64,000 nt of DNA from Macrobrachium rosenbergii. Lineage: Eukaryota; Arthropoda; Malacostraca; Decapoda; Palaemonidae. Below are positions 23,068 to 35,276 of this stretch, one piece after another. The first letter of the stretch is position 1, and the number at the start of each line of letters is the position of its first letter. Both the position numbers and the translations under genes were made by a program. Under the pieces are notes generated by a model. The model was not told the DNA's origin and searched no databases. It was given only the letters and a program-made list of their open reading frames with translations. Where the stretch lies: NCBI RefSeq assembly GCF_040412425.1, contig NC_089762.1, forward strand, positions 21,201,147 to 21,265,146, given 5' to 3'.

Positions 23068-25040
23068 TTGACAGTCTCAGTTTTAAAGGAAGGCTATTCA
23101 ATTCCATTCTTGAAGGACCCTCCTTTGTCCAGGGAACCAGTGGTCTTAATGGCTTATTCTCTAGACTCAGAGAAATGTTGTGCTCTAGAGAAAGAGGTGT
23201 CAGCTTTGCTAGAGAAAGAAGCAATAGAGAAAGTTCTCCCCCCTTTCTCCCCAGGATTTTACAATCGTCTCTTTGTAGTACCAAAGGCGTCAGGAGGCTG
23301 GAGGCCAGTTCTAGATGTGAGCGCTTTGAACCTGTTTGTCAAGAAGACAAAGTTTGTGATGGAAACCACTCAATCAATGCTGTCATCCCTTCTTCCAGGA
23401 GATTGGATGGTATCCATCGACCTCCAGGATGCGTATTTCCACATCCCGATCCATCCTGCTTCGAGGAAGTTCCTTCGCTTTGTGTTCAAGGGCGAAGTGT
23501 TTCAGTTCAGAGCAATGTGCTTCGGCCTCTCGACAGCCCCCCAGGTTTTCACCAGAGTTTTGTCATGAGTGGCGAAGTGGCTACATCTGTTGGGGATCAG
23601 AACAGTTTTTTATTTAGACGATTGGCTCCTGCGTGCGAAGACGAAGGAAAGGTGTGTGAAGGATTTGGAAAAGACTCTTCATCTAACCGAAGAACTGGGA
23701 CTTCTGGTAAATTGGCAGAAGTCACATCTGGTGCCATCTCAAGAATTAGTCTGTTTGGGAGTTCAGATGAACTCAGTAGTTTTTCAGGCTTCTCTGTCAG
23801 TGGAGAGGGTAGAGTCGTGCCTGTTGAAAGTGCGAGATTTTCTGAAGAAGACCCAGTGCTCGCCAACGAGTGGATGAGCCTTCTGGGAAGTTGTCTTCCA
23901 GAACCGTTTGTGAGTTTGGGGAGACTACATCTAAGGCCCCTTCAGTTCTTTTTAAGAGAAGTCTGGGACAGGAAGAAGAGCCCGGACTCGTTTGTTTTTC
24001 AAATCTCAGAGGAGATAAAGGCAGACCTCAGTTGGTGGAACTCTCCAGAGAAACTTCAGGAAGGAATTTCACTGTTCCCAAAGAACCCCAACCTCATCTT
24101 GTGTGCAGACGCTTCAGATCTAGGATGGGGAGCCACGTTAGGCAAGTTGGAAACAGCAGGCCGATGGAAGGGAGAACAACCGGTGGCACATCAATCTGAA
24201 GGAATTAAAGGCCATTCATTTAGCCCTTTTAGAATTTTGAAGGTGGTAAGGAACCAGGCAGTGATTGTCCAATCAGACAATACAACAGCTCTCACATACA
24301 TAAAAAGTAAGGAGGGACCCACTGCGTTCTCGCTATACCTGGTAGCGAGAGATCTTCTGTTATGGGCGAAAAAGAACCAAACGACGTTGATGACAAGGTT
24401 CATTCCAGGAAAGCTCAATGTGAGGGCAGACGAGCTAAGCAGGAGCTTTCAAGTACTCTCAACAGAGTGGATCTTAAATCAAGAAGTTTGCCTCCAACTG
24501 TGGAATCTATGGGGTTGTCCTCTCATAGATCTGTTTGCCACCAAGAAGACAACTCAACTGCCTCTTTATTGCTCTCCAGTGCCGGACGAGGGGGCAGTCT
24601 TCGTGGATGCAATGCTTATGGACTGGTCAGGTCTGGACCTTTACGCCTTTCCTCCGTTCAAGATGTTGAGAGCAGTTCTAACAAAAATGTTGTCCCACAA
24701 GGACATGCGTATGACGCTGGTTGTTCCGTTTTGGCCAGCAAGGGAATGGTTCCCGGACTTGATAAGTCTTCTCGTAGACTTCCCGAGGCTTTTACCACCG
24801 AGAGTAGATCTACTCAGACAGCCTCACTTCCGAAGATTTCACGGAGGTCTATCCGCTCTTCAGCTAACTGCGTTCAGACTGTCGAACGTTGCCTCAGAGC
24901 TAGAGGTTTTTCGAGGAAGGTCTCTAGAGCCATCGCTAGAGCTCGCAGACAGTCCTCCACAGCAGTTTATCAAGCTAAGTGGTCAGTCTTCAGAGAGTGG
25001 TGTAGGAAGACTGGCACATCATCTTCTAAGACCACTTTAG
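23068..25040 (+). pseudogene. DIRS RT-RNase H-methyltransferase-like polyprotein, copy C (few lesions)
   Basis: The RT has VLKEGYSIPF, YNRLFVVPKASGGWRPVLDV, SIDLQDAYFHIPIHP, FGLSTAPQVFTRVLS and an intact catalytic FYLDDWLL box near 23612. One in-frame TGA interrupts it at 23566-23568, and a frameshift lies near 23865. The connection domain (NEWMSLLGS) leads to RNase H with CADASDLGWG, a short stretch near 24176-24238 readable only in another frame (WHINLKELKAIHLALLEF), QSDNTTALTYI and LNVRADELSR. The tail has LIDLFATKK and YAFPPFKM, the methyltransferase-like segment, and runs to 25040 over the recombinase frame. Catalytic residues are largely retained. Confidence 0.85.
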
Positions 25041-25945
25041 AAGAGATCGCAGACTTCCTCCTGTATCTGAGTGTGGATAGGAAGCTGTCTTCGTCGTTGA
25101 TCAAGGCCTACAGAGCAATGCTTTCGATAGTCTTTAGGCATAAGGGCCTGGATATTTCAAATGATAAGGACTTGTCAGATCTTATCAGATCGTTTGAAAC
25201 ATCCAAGAATTCCAGAGAGAGATTGGTTTCCTGGAATTTAGATGTGGTCTTGAAATGGCTTGTGGGCAGTAAGTTTGAGCCATTATCGTCTTGCTCTTTC
25301 AGAGACCTTACGAGGAAGACAATCTTCTTGGTAGCTTTGGCTACAGCAAGGAGAGTCAGTGAGTTGCACGCCCTAGATAAGAGAATTGGGTTTTCTAGGG
25401 GTAAGGCAGTCTGTTCTTCATTGTTGAGTTTTTTGGCAAAGAATGAGACTCCGTCTAAGCCTTGGCCGAGATCCTTTTCGATCCCTGGTCTCTCGGATTT
25501 GGTGGGACCAGATGAAGAAGAAAGATTTTTATGCCCAGTAAGAGCATTAAAAGTATATTTCGAAAGGACTCAAGCAGTGAGAGGTCCTTCTCCTAATCTT
25601 TGGTGTTCTGTGAGGGATCCGAGTAGGCCTCTTTCGAAGAATGCTCTTTCCTTCTTTTTGAGAGACCTGATTGTAGAAGCTCACAACCAGGTAGATGTGC
25701 AGCTTCAAATTTCTAAAGTTAAAGCACATGAGGTGAGAGCGGTCTCAACCTCATTGGCATATAGGAGGAATCTTTCCTTAGATTCAATTATTCAAGCTAC
25801 ATTTTGGAAATGTAGGTCAGTGTTCGCGTCTCATTATTTGAGAGAGATTGAGACAATATATGATGGATGCAGTACGTTGGGACCGTTTGTGGTGACTGGC
25901 ACGGTGTTGGGTAAGGGAATAAAGGAAGTCGATCCTTCCTTGTGA
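24362..25945 (+). CDS. DIRS tyrosine recombinase, copy C (apparently intact)
   Basis: One uninterrupted frame overlaps the polyprotein in a different frame. Recognisable recombinase sequence starts near 24840 (CVQTVERCLRARGFSRKVS), so the ATG at 24362 is probably not the true start. It continues with the core-binding domain (VYQAKWSVFREWCRKTG, ADFLLYLSVDRKLSS). The catalytic residues are present: Arg in LATARRVSELHALDKR near 25340, the H-E-V-R box in VKAHEVRAVSTSLAY near 25730, and the Tyr in FASHYLREIETIY near 25833. It would integrate the circular DNA intermediate. It is the only complete recombinase in the window. Confidence 0.85.
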   Translation: MGEKEPNDVDDKVHSRKAQCEGRRAKQELSSTLNRVDLKSRSLPPTVESMGLSSHRSVCHQEDNSTASLLLSSAGRGGSLRGCNAYGLVRSGPLRLSSVQDVESSSNKNVVPQGHAYDAGCSVLASKGMVPGLDKSSRRLPEAFTTESRSTQTASLPKISRRSIRSSANCVQTVERCLRARGFSRKVSRAIARARRQSSTAVYQAKWSVFREWCRKTGTSSSKTTLEEIADFLLYLSVDRKLSSSLIKAYRAMLSIVFRHKGLDISNDKDLSDLIRSFETSKNSRERLVSWNLDVVLKWLVGSKFEPLSSCSFRDLTRKTIFLVALATARRVSELHALDKRIGFSRGKAVCSSLLSFLAKNETPSKPWPRSFSIPGLSDLVGPDEEERFLCPVRALKVYFERTQAVRGPSPNLWCSVRDPSRPLSKNALSFFLRDLIVEAHNQVDVQLQISKVKAHEVRAVSTSLAYRRNLSLDSIIQATFWKCRSVFASHYLREIETIYDGCSTLGPFVVTGTVLGKGIKEVDPSL

Positions 25946-26365
25946 TGCTTTCTCTTGCTTAAGGTTAGCGTTGTTGTTTTCTGGGATGTCTGGGGGTACA
26001 TTGTGGCTAGGAGTACCCAACAGTCTTACATTTTGGGTAATATTTTTAAGGTACAGGTTATTGGTGACACCCCTTGTTCTATGTGTTTTTCGTGTACTGC
26101 GCCCTGGGCAGGGGCATTTATTTGGTTGGTTATCATGCATAGTCCACGGTGAGCCCTCGACTGGCATGTAGCCCTCTAGCACTTAACCCTCAGGTCTATA
26201 TACCTAGTTGGTGCAAGTTGAGGATAGCAGATTAAGAGGCAGTATCCATCAAATCCGCTACCTCAACAGGTAAGGAACCATCATTGTGTTTTTTATTTTC
26301 ACAATTGTCTAGACTTTTTCATATTAGCTGCCATGGCCCACCTCCATCAAGGTGCCAATCAGCTA

Positions 26366-26462
26366 TATATATAATTACCAGGTAAGTTATATGTACAAAA
26401 ATGTATTTTTATAATAAAATGAGGTTTTGTACATACTTACCTGGTAATTATATAATCAAAGC
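26366..26462 (+). repeat. Internal complementary region of DIRS copy C
   Basis: The first half (TATATATATAATTACCAGGT and on) is the complement of the left edge at 20352-20395. The second half (TTTATAATAAAATGAGGTTT and on) is the complement of the right edge at 26638-26688. Read in reverse it joins the right edge directly to the left edge. Confidence 0.9.
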
Positions 26463-26499
26463 CCACCCTCCTCCCCTCTCATGGGCAGGTATGGCATAA

Positions 26500-26688
26500 A
26501 CATATGAAGAGTTTGGGTTATGGTTCTCCTCACTCACCTGTAGAGGGCGGTGGGAAGGGGTATCACGTGACCATTCATTAGCGCTGCCGCGATTTTCAAT
26601 TTTCTGCCATGACGTCAGAGACTACAGCTATATATATATAATTACCAGGTAAGTATGTACAAAACCTCATTTTATTATAAAAATACAT
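26500..26688 (+). repeat. Right inverted terminal repeat and edge of DIRS copy C
   Basis: Reverse complement of the left repeat with only a few differences. CCAGGTAAGT occurs at 26645-26654, and the edge ends at AAAAATACAT. Confidence 0.9.
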
Positions 26689-28780
26689 ATTACTTGGATC
26701 ATGGGGCCACATTGAACTAATTTTTTTATAATATTAATTGGATAGGTTTGCTTCCATGGCTAAGTTAAATGGGAATTGCCCCTTTTTCCTACTGTATTTT
26801 TAAATTTTTAACTTATTGCAAGAATTGGTGATGGCTCACCATAACTTTGAAAATTAGGCTAGTCTCATTGCCCTAAAAAATTGCGGGGGTTATGGTGTTT
26901 TGGCATGCCTCGTCACCCACAGAGCTTGAGTAGCTGACATGATCAAATGAAGTAAAGCTCTTGTGTCAAACTTTGCTCCTGCTGCTGGATTCATTCTAGA
27001 TATATTTACAACCCATAGGGTGCTAAGAGGTGTCACTAACCCTTATTTGGGTGTACAGATGAAATTAGTTTGTATCACGTGCTTCTGTGTTGTGCATGTT
27101 CTGTTAGAAAACATATCTGATTAGGATCTTTAATTTCTGCCTTTTCTGGTCTTTCTTCAGTTAATTCGATATTGATATTTAAACTGTTCTTTATCATCAT
27201 CACAAACCATCCTGAGTTTTGACACCATACCTCCTAGCAACTTCCTCTTTTAGTAAGATGAACTCCCTGTGCATTCCAACTGTGAACTTAACCAATTTGG
27301 AATCACTTGCTCAAAGTCTGAAGCAATAGGGGGCCAAGTAACAGCAGGAAAAAATGCATTACTGATCCAATCTTGATCCGTTTTGATTTTCTTTTTGGGA
27401 GCAGAATGTTCCTGCATTTTAATAATGAGAAACAGTTAGAAAATAATTTTGAGATATGTAAATGATTTGCTGTCAAGGTATTTGTATATTAAAAAGTCTT
27501 AAGATCCCAATTGTAGGACAAAATGAAAAACTTAGGCTGTATGATGTTAAAACATTCAAGTAGTACAGTCTTTTAACGAAAAGTTGTAAAAATTATGCTC
27601 TGTGGATCAAATTTTACCAAGGGTGTGGAACCATGACAATAAAATTTGTGAGTTGTGGATAAAACCATCATGTTAGTCCTAAAGAATGTGATGTGTTTGT
27701 AGTATGGAACTAGAATGTGTAGTGCATGACAGAATAGGCATGTCATGTCAAGTTGCTTAAATTTCAATAAACCATCGAAAAATACATTGGCATACATTCA
27801 AATCGGGAATGCACTAATGCTAGAAATGTGAAATTATAAGTTTTCTAAGTACTTTAACATTTAGAGTAGTTCTCAAACTTGAGTTCTCAAACTTGTAAGG
27901 TGTCAGACCATCAATTTAGAATGTAAAAAATGTAATTACAAAGATAATGGTTAAAAGCAAGGCTAATGTATACATTTTAATTTTACAAAGTTTTGGTGAA
28001 GTAAGCTCCAGACTTTTCAGCATGACATCCATATCATACATTTTAATTGTTTTTGCAAGTCGAATAAAAAATTTAATAGTAATGAAATTTGATTAAATGC
28101 ATACTGTAATTGTTATTTGGATATTTCTTTAATTGGCATATGATTCAGAACAAAAGAAAAGTGAGAGTTTCAGTGGAACAATGCCGTGTTTACGCAGAGA
28201 AATCATACAAGTAAAATGTAGATGTTCTACTTAACTAATAAATTACTTAACCTCAGGTAAGAAATGCAGGCTCTTAATTTTTTAAAGAATATAATGAATT
28301 TTTTTTAGAACAAGAAAAACAAGCAAGAAGGACTAAATTAAAACAAAACAATAAAATGTAGAAAAATCTAAACTAAAGCTACTAGTACAGATTGGGCAAA
28401 AATCAGTTCAGTCTGCGCTGTTCTATAAAATAGAGGTAATTGGAGATTCGAGTCAAAAACAAACAAATTGGGGAAAGTTTCAAAGATTATAATGAGAATA
28501 ATTGAGTAAGATGGATAATAACTGAATGTGTCGCCTGTCTGACAGTGTTTTCAGAAAAAAAGTTTAGTATTTATAATAATACTATCAGGCTGCTGTGAGG
28601 TGGATAAAACTTCTTTTGGTGGGACAGTATGGCCCAAGGCCTGTAGTTTGGAGGTCTCTGCTCCAAGGGATCATTGAATGAGTGCCCATTCATAAAGTAT
28701 GAAGCATTCAAAGTAAAAAAATAAGAAACTCCATTTTGAATATAAATGCTGGCTAGCAAATATCCTTGTTTTTTGCATAT
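26689..28780. other. Host intron, about 2.1 kb
   Basis: AT-rich sequence with no recognised repeat or exon. It may hold unrecognised old repeats. Confidence 0.45.
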
Positions 28781-30500
28781 AATTCTTTTGGGGTGCACAT
28801 AAAAAGCTTTTCATGGTGAAATCCAATAGAGTGCTGAAACATCCAAAAAACAAACTACCTTTAAAGGTGAAAATCAAAAAGACAGGTAAATGCAAATACT
28901 ACATTTTCAGAATTCCCAGGGGCAGCACATAAATTGCTTTTCCCAGTGAGAGCTAGTAAAATGCTGAAACATCCAAGTGCAAATACTACATTGTCGTAAT
29001 TCCCTGGCATACCACATAAACTGCTTTTCCAGGTGAAACCTAGTAAATAATGAAACATTCAAATATGAATACTGTGTCATTATATTCCATGGAGCAATGC
29101 ATGAACTGGCTTTCTAGGTGAATGCTAATAAAACACTAAAATCCAGGATAGAATACTGGCAATTATAATACATATTCCTTTCCAGATGAAAGCTAATTCA
29201 GTACAACACTGAAATATCAAAGTACAAAATAATATTGTAAATACTTGCAGCAGCACATAAACTGGCATTCCAGGTGAAAGCCAAGAGATCACTGAAATGT
29301 TTTTGGAACAACATATACTGTAATCCTCTTTTCCAGGTGGAAGCCAATAAAACACCAAAACTCTCAAGTGGAAATACTGTGTTTATGTGTGAGCGACACA
29401 TAAACTACCTTTCTCAATGAGCTGATAGAACACTGGAACATACAAGTACAGATATTATGTTATAATTCCTTAGAGCAATACATAAACTGCTTTTCCACAT
29501 GCAAGCTATTTAAACACAAGCGTACAGTACAAACGTTTTGTTGTAAATCCTTGGAGCAGCACATAAGCTGCATTCGAGGAATAAGGCAATAAAAACTAAA
29601 ACAGTTAGTGTGAATTCTGTGTTGTTATAATTACATGGAGCAACATGTAAACTAGCTATCTAGGTACGCTAGTAAAACACTGAAACATTCAAGTATGAAT
29701 ACTATGTTATCATAATCCCCTGGGACTACACATATACTGCTTTATCAGGTGAGCCAATGAAACACCCAGGTATGATTAATATTTTGGTAACACAAACTGC
29801 TCTTCCAAGTGAAAGCCAGTAAAACACTGGAACATTTAAGTGCAAATATTGTTGCAATTCCTTGATCCCTTTGAGCATCATGTAAACTGGCTTTTCAGGT
29901 AAGCCAACAAAACATTGAAACATCCAGTATGAATACTGTGTTGTTATAATTCCCTGGGACAGCACATGAACTACCTTTCCAGGAGATTAAGTAAAACACA
30001 AGATCCAAGTATGAATACTATATTGTTCCCTTGGAGCAACAAATTAACTATCTTTCCAGGTGATTCAGTGAAACAAACATCTAAGTTGTAATTCCCTTGA
30101 GCAACACAAACTGCCATTCCTGATGAGCCAGTAGATCACTGAAACAACCTGATGTGAGTAATTTGTTGTTATAATTCCCAGGAGCAACAAATAAATTGCT
30201 TTCCAGGTGAAAGCCAAAAAGACACTGAAAAATCCAAGGATGAATGTTGTTTTAATTCCCAGGAGCAACATATAAATTGATTTTAGGTATAAACCAGTAA
30301 AACACTGATACTAACTGATATGATAACTTTGTTGTTAAAATTCCATGGAGTAACACAGACCACTTTTGTAGGTAAAAGCCAATAAAACTGAAACATCCAA
30401 GCACTATATTATATATTAATTTTTTGGGGCTACAAATGAGTTGGCTTAACTTGTGAAAGGCAATAAAACACTGAATCATCGAATTACAAGTACCCAGTTG
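28781..30500. repeat. Degenerate minisatellite, about 80-bp unit, about 20 copies
   Basis: A degenerate unit recurs about every 70-90 bases. Its marks are ATAAACTGCTTTTCCAGGTG, then AAAACACTGAAACATCCAAG, then a GAATACTGTGTTGTTATAAT stretch and CCCAGGAGCAACA. Successive CATAAACTG-type cores lie near 28929, 29011, 29254, 29400, 29482, 29560, 29640, 29730, 29792, 29880, 29960, 30040, 30105, 30190, 30270 and 30350. Divergence between units is high, so the array is old. Confidence 0.85.
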
Positions 30501-30783
30501 TCATAATTCCTAGGGTACCATATGGACTGCAACTATTTTGTATTCATCTGACAATTTTTTGGGAACTTAATTTATTTGTAGGAAACCTGAACCATTTTCA
30601 GTTATTAAGTTTTGGAAGTTAATTTTTTATTCAAAAAATTCTGTTGTAAGTGAATTGTTAAGTTAGCCAGAGAATGCTAATTATATTTGCTTTGTTGATT
30701 GAATAACAATTGTTATAGTAAATGTATTTTTAAGGTAAGTCTGTGTTGTTGTGACTGAATCTGATTAAGAATGAAAATTACAG

Positions 30784-30942
30784 CAGGAGATGGAGGAAAA
30801 AGTATTACAAATGAAAAGTCAAGTGGGAAGTCTGATGTTAACAGTGCTGAAAATCAAGCAAAAGACAAGGTGATACCAACAGAGGAAACCACTGCTCAGA
30901 GTGATACATCTAAATGTGGAGACATTACTTCATTGGAAAAAG
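30784..30942 (+). CDS. Host gene exon 5 of 7 seen
   Basis: A 159-base exon preceded by an ATTACAG acceptor and followed by a GTAAAG donor, phase 1-1. It encodes GDGGKSITNEKSSGKSDVNS, then ENQAKDKVIPTEETTAQSDT and CGDITSLEK. It is hydrophilic and rich in Ser/Thr/Lys/Asp, like exons 2 and 4. The acceptor lacks a long pyrimidine tract, so the 5' border is less certain than the others. It is followed by a 16-kb intron containing DIRS copies D and E, the SINE and the Tc1 remnant. Confidence 0.6.
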
Positions 30943-31946
30943 GTAAAGCTATTGTGAATGTGAAAAATATATCTGTTGCAATGAAATATAGTAAATTTAA
31001 AAACAGTAGAAGTGTAACTTTTGTCAGTAATTTTAATTGTTATGTCGCCATCCCATCACGCGCATACCCACCTTCATTGGTGGTCTTCAGATATCACTAG
31101 ACTCAACGGGTGTGTGTTTTTTTTTTTTTTTTTTTCTTCCTCTCCCCTAATAGAAGACTGGTACTGTCTCACTGCATGTGACACCTGGACCCTCAGATAC
31201 CCATCAATCACTCCTCAGTTCTGTTAAGTACTGTATTGTTGATAGTTATTTCAAGGAAATTGATGGCTTGTTTCTTCAGAGAAGGATCACCATTTCAACA
31301 TATTCTAACCATTACCTTGTTGTTCATTAGCTAAAGTATTGTTCTTTTCCAGCTTTTTTCCTTCAAGTAATTGATGAAAGTGTGATTCATGTAACTTGAC
31401 AATTTCAGTTGTCCAGTTTTCCTGGGTCAACCAGGTTCTTAGTGCAGCTAACTGATGAGTAACACATTTATTTTATCCTGAGAATTGTGGTTTTATATAA
31501 TTGTTAGCAATACTCCAGAGATTTTTACAGCATTTTGTTTGAAATACAGTACAAGTCAAGTAGTCTAAGATCAACGTGGCCGATTGGGTGCCAATCAAGT
31601 GAAAATGCTGGACTAAACCCTTAAAAATACTCATCTAAGCAAAAATAATCTTTAATTACCACAGACTATAGTTATCATTTGGATATTTAATTACCCCAGA
31701 CTAGTTATCCTGATGTTTTTTCAAGTTGCTCTTGTCTCAGAATAACATTTAAACATTTTGTGATTTATTAAGCAGTGTGATTAAATACTTATTGGAAAAA
31801 TTTATTAACCGAGATATGTGCTAAGCTCGGTAGTTGCCTATTCATCTTCAAATTACATATCTTTTTGTTTTTTCCATCACTACATCCATTCAAGAAATTG
31901 TGTAATTTTACCATAATTTAATGAGACTATTAAATACGATTTTAAT
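30943..31946. other. Host intron sequence
   Basis: AT-rich sequence with a poly-T run at about 31112-31133. No coding or transposon structure was recognised. Confidence 0.45.
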
Positions 31947-32244
31947 GTGTGTAACTTACCCAGTAATTACTTAGCTAAGAGTTTCTAACTCGACAGCAGC
32001 TTCAATTTTTAAATTCGTGATAGCGATAGTTTTTTGTTTATGTAGGTGGCTAACCCTGCCCACTTTCAGGGTGAAAGAGAGAAACAACTAAGCCAAGAGC
32101 TTCACTTTTGTTTCTGCTGGCTTAACAGCAACACGGTGTTAAAAAGCAGCTTGAATTTGGTTGTCAGCTTGAAAGTCTTACCTTTTGGTGATGTACTTTC
32201 AGCTCGGTATCCTTCGGATTTGTATTGCTTTTCTGATTTATATA

Positions 32245-33929
<1,685 letters not shown>

Positions 33930-34007
33930 TAGTACTTTTCCCGATTTTGACTATTGTTCTCTTAGGAGATTGACTCATTTTTATTTCGACTCTTTTGGCT
34001 AGTAATT

Positions 34008-34655
34008 ATGTCAGATTCTAGCACATCAAGTATTAAGTATTGCAACAGAGGTTGCAATACTCGTTTGACCAAGGCATGTTACGATTCACACACCCTTTGT
34101 ATGACATGCAGAGGACAAATTTGTTCAATTGACTTGACTTGTGAGGAATGCTGTGAATGGGACGAAAGAAAGTGGAAGACATTAACTTCTCGCCTAGCAA
34201 AATCAGAAAGGGATTGTACGAGAAAAGCAGCTGCTAGAGCCAAGGTTAAATTAGCTACTTTAGACGTGACTCAGGAGTCTAGTGAGGTTAATATTCCTTC
34301 TCTCCCTTCTCCTGCTAAAGTAATTCCTCCTACTTCCAGCCCTCCTCCTGCACCACCGATCTCCGCTCCTGACTCCCTCGTTCCTGACCCGGATCGCTAC
34401 ACCAGTCTCAAAGTAAATTTCAATAAGAAGTTTGATGTTCTTGCTAACACAGTGGCACAGTTGGGTGATTCAATGCATGTCCTCATGGACAAATTTAGTG
34501 CAAAGTGTTCTGGTGATGTGTTTGTGTGTTTGTGGAGGAGGTGGCTATCCATCCCACTGACGCTCCTAGGCAAAAGTCATTGCCATACTCCACCAGCCCC
34601 AGGAGGAGGCATACTTGAGGCCCAAGGGAGGTCGGTGAGGTCTGCCCACAGATAG
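34008..34655 (+). CDS. DIRS gag N-terminal region, copy D
   Basis: An open frame of 215 codons begins MSDSSTSSIKYCNRGCNTRL and carries the clearest Cys cluster of the family: C-x3-C, then CMTCRGQIC and LTCEECCEW. It is followed by a charged helix (RKWKTLTSRLAKSERDCTRK) and a Pro-rich linker. The ATG is well placed, about 75 bases after the end of the inserted element. The cluster likely binds zinc, and by family position this is the gag N-terminus. Downstream parts are in other frames, so the whole gag is broken. Confidence 0.7.
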   Translation: MSDSSTSSIKYCNRGCNTRLTKACYDSHTLCMTCRGQICSIDLTCEECCEWDERKWKTLTSRLAKSERDCTRKAAARAKVKLATLDVTQESSEVNIPSLPSPAKVIPPTSSPPPAPPISAPDSLVPDPDRYTSLKVNFNKKFDVLANTVAQLGDSMHVLMDKFSAKCSGDVFVCLWRRWLSIPLTLLGKSHCHTPPAPGGGILEAQGRSVRSAHR

Positions 34656-34675
34656 CCGCCCCCTCAGTCACACCT

Positions 34676-35068
34676 GTGTCGACCAAAGGCAGCTGTTGGA
34701 AAGGTGTGCCTAGTGTTCATAATCTCTCGTCCAGTTCGGGAGATTCTAGCCCTTCTCACGGGAGCCAGTGGAGATTCTCGGATGAATCTCGCCCGTTGAA
34801 AAGGCAAGTGCCTCCCGGGGACATGTCCCCTCAGTGTTACGGCAAGAGCTTCAGGGAACGATCTGGTAGTCTTCAGCCATCGTGCAGCATATGGGACAGT
34901 CCCGAACGTTTTTCTCAATCAGTAGCTACCAGAAAATCATCTGTGTCCAGCAAGAGCACTAGTTCTTCAGCCAACGGGAGACCTTGTGATAGTTCACGCT
35001 CATCTTTCGAGTGCCCATCTGGGATCGAGGACGCCTCTTTAGCGACTGAGCGCCCAGTAGAGACTTGA
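34676..35068 (+). pseudogene. DIRS gag middle region, copy D
   Basis: The Ser/Pro/Arg-rich frame with DESRPLKRQVPPGDMSPQ and GSLQPSCSIWDSPERFS corresponds to the middle of gag in copy C (PFKRSRLASP, PPSCSFWEEPNVFR). It is separated from its neighbours by frame changes. Confidence 0.6.
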
Positions 35069-35276
35069 GTGTTCACTAGTAGCTGAGCCCCCAGAAGATA
35101 AGAAGCGCCCAGTAGTGCACCCGGATCACTTGACACCAGAGAACCTTTCGGTGCCAACTCACTCTCAGGTCGATTGCCAAGATTGTTTGATGCCCGCTCA
35201 TGTTTTATGAACTTCCTCATCGAAACACCAGTTTTTTCCACCTACTCATTCGATTACTGCTTCATCCACTCCCATA

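Larger units (their letters stand above)
20351..26688 (+). mobile_element. DIRS-type retrotransposon copy C (best preserved)
   Basis: A 6.3-kb element with near-identical inverted terminal repeats, an internal complementary region, gag, RT-RNase H-methyltransferase-like polyprotein and an intact-looking recombinase gene that overlaps the polyprotein in another frame. The edges come from the circle-junction sequence in the internal complementary region: right edge ending AAAAATACAT, left edge starting TTTTTGTACAT. Few lesions and the terminal repeat similarity imply a recent insertion. It lies in the long intron after the exon at 19691, in the same orientation as the host gene. Confidence 0.9.

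Noticed and set aside
23566..23568. In-frame TGA in the RT of DIRS copy C as possible stop-codon recoding
   Set aside because: Copies A and E have sense codons at the matching position and copy C has other lesions, so a plain mutation is the simpler explanation.
28310..28362. Possible additional host exon after a TTTTTTTTAG acceptor
   Set aside because: The frame reaches a stop without a donor site and the encoded piece is too short to support.
28861..30479. Several minus-strand open frames with similar peptides, as a repeat protein gene
   Set aside because: They are translations of the 80-bp minisatellite. The period is not a multiple of three and the frames do not connect.
28781..30500. 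The repeated units as a CRISPR array
   Set aside because: Units are diverged along their entire length, there is no repeat/spacer alternation, and the DNA is clearly eukaryotic.
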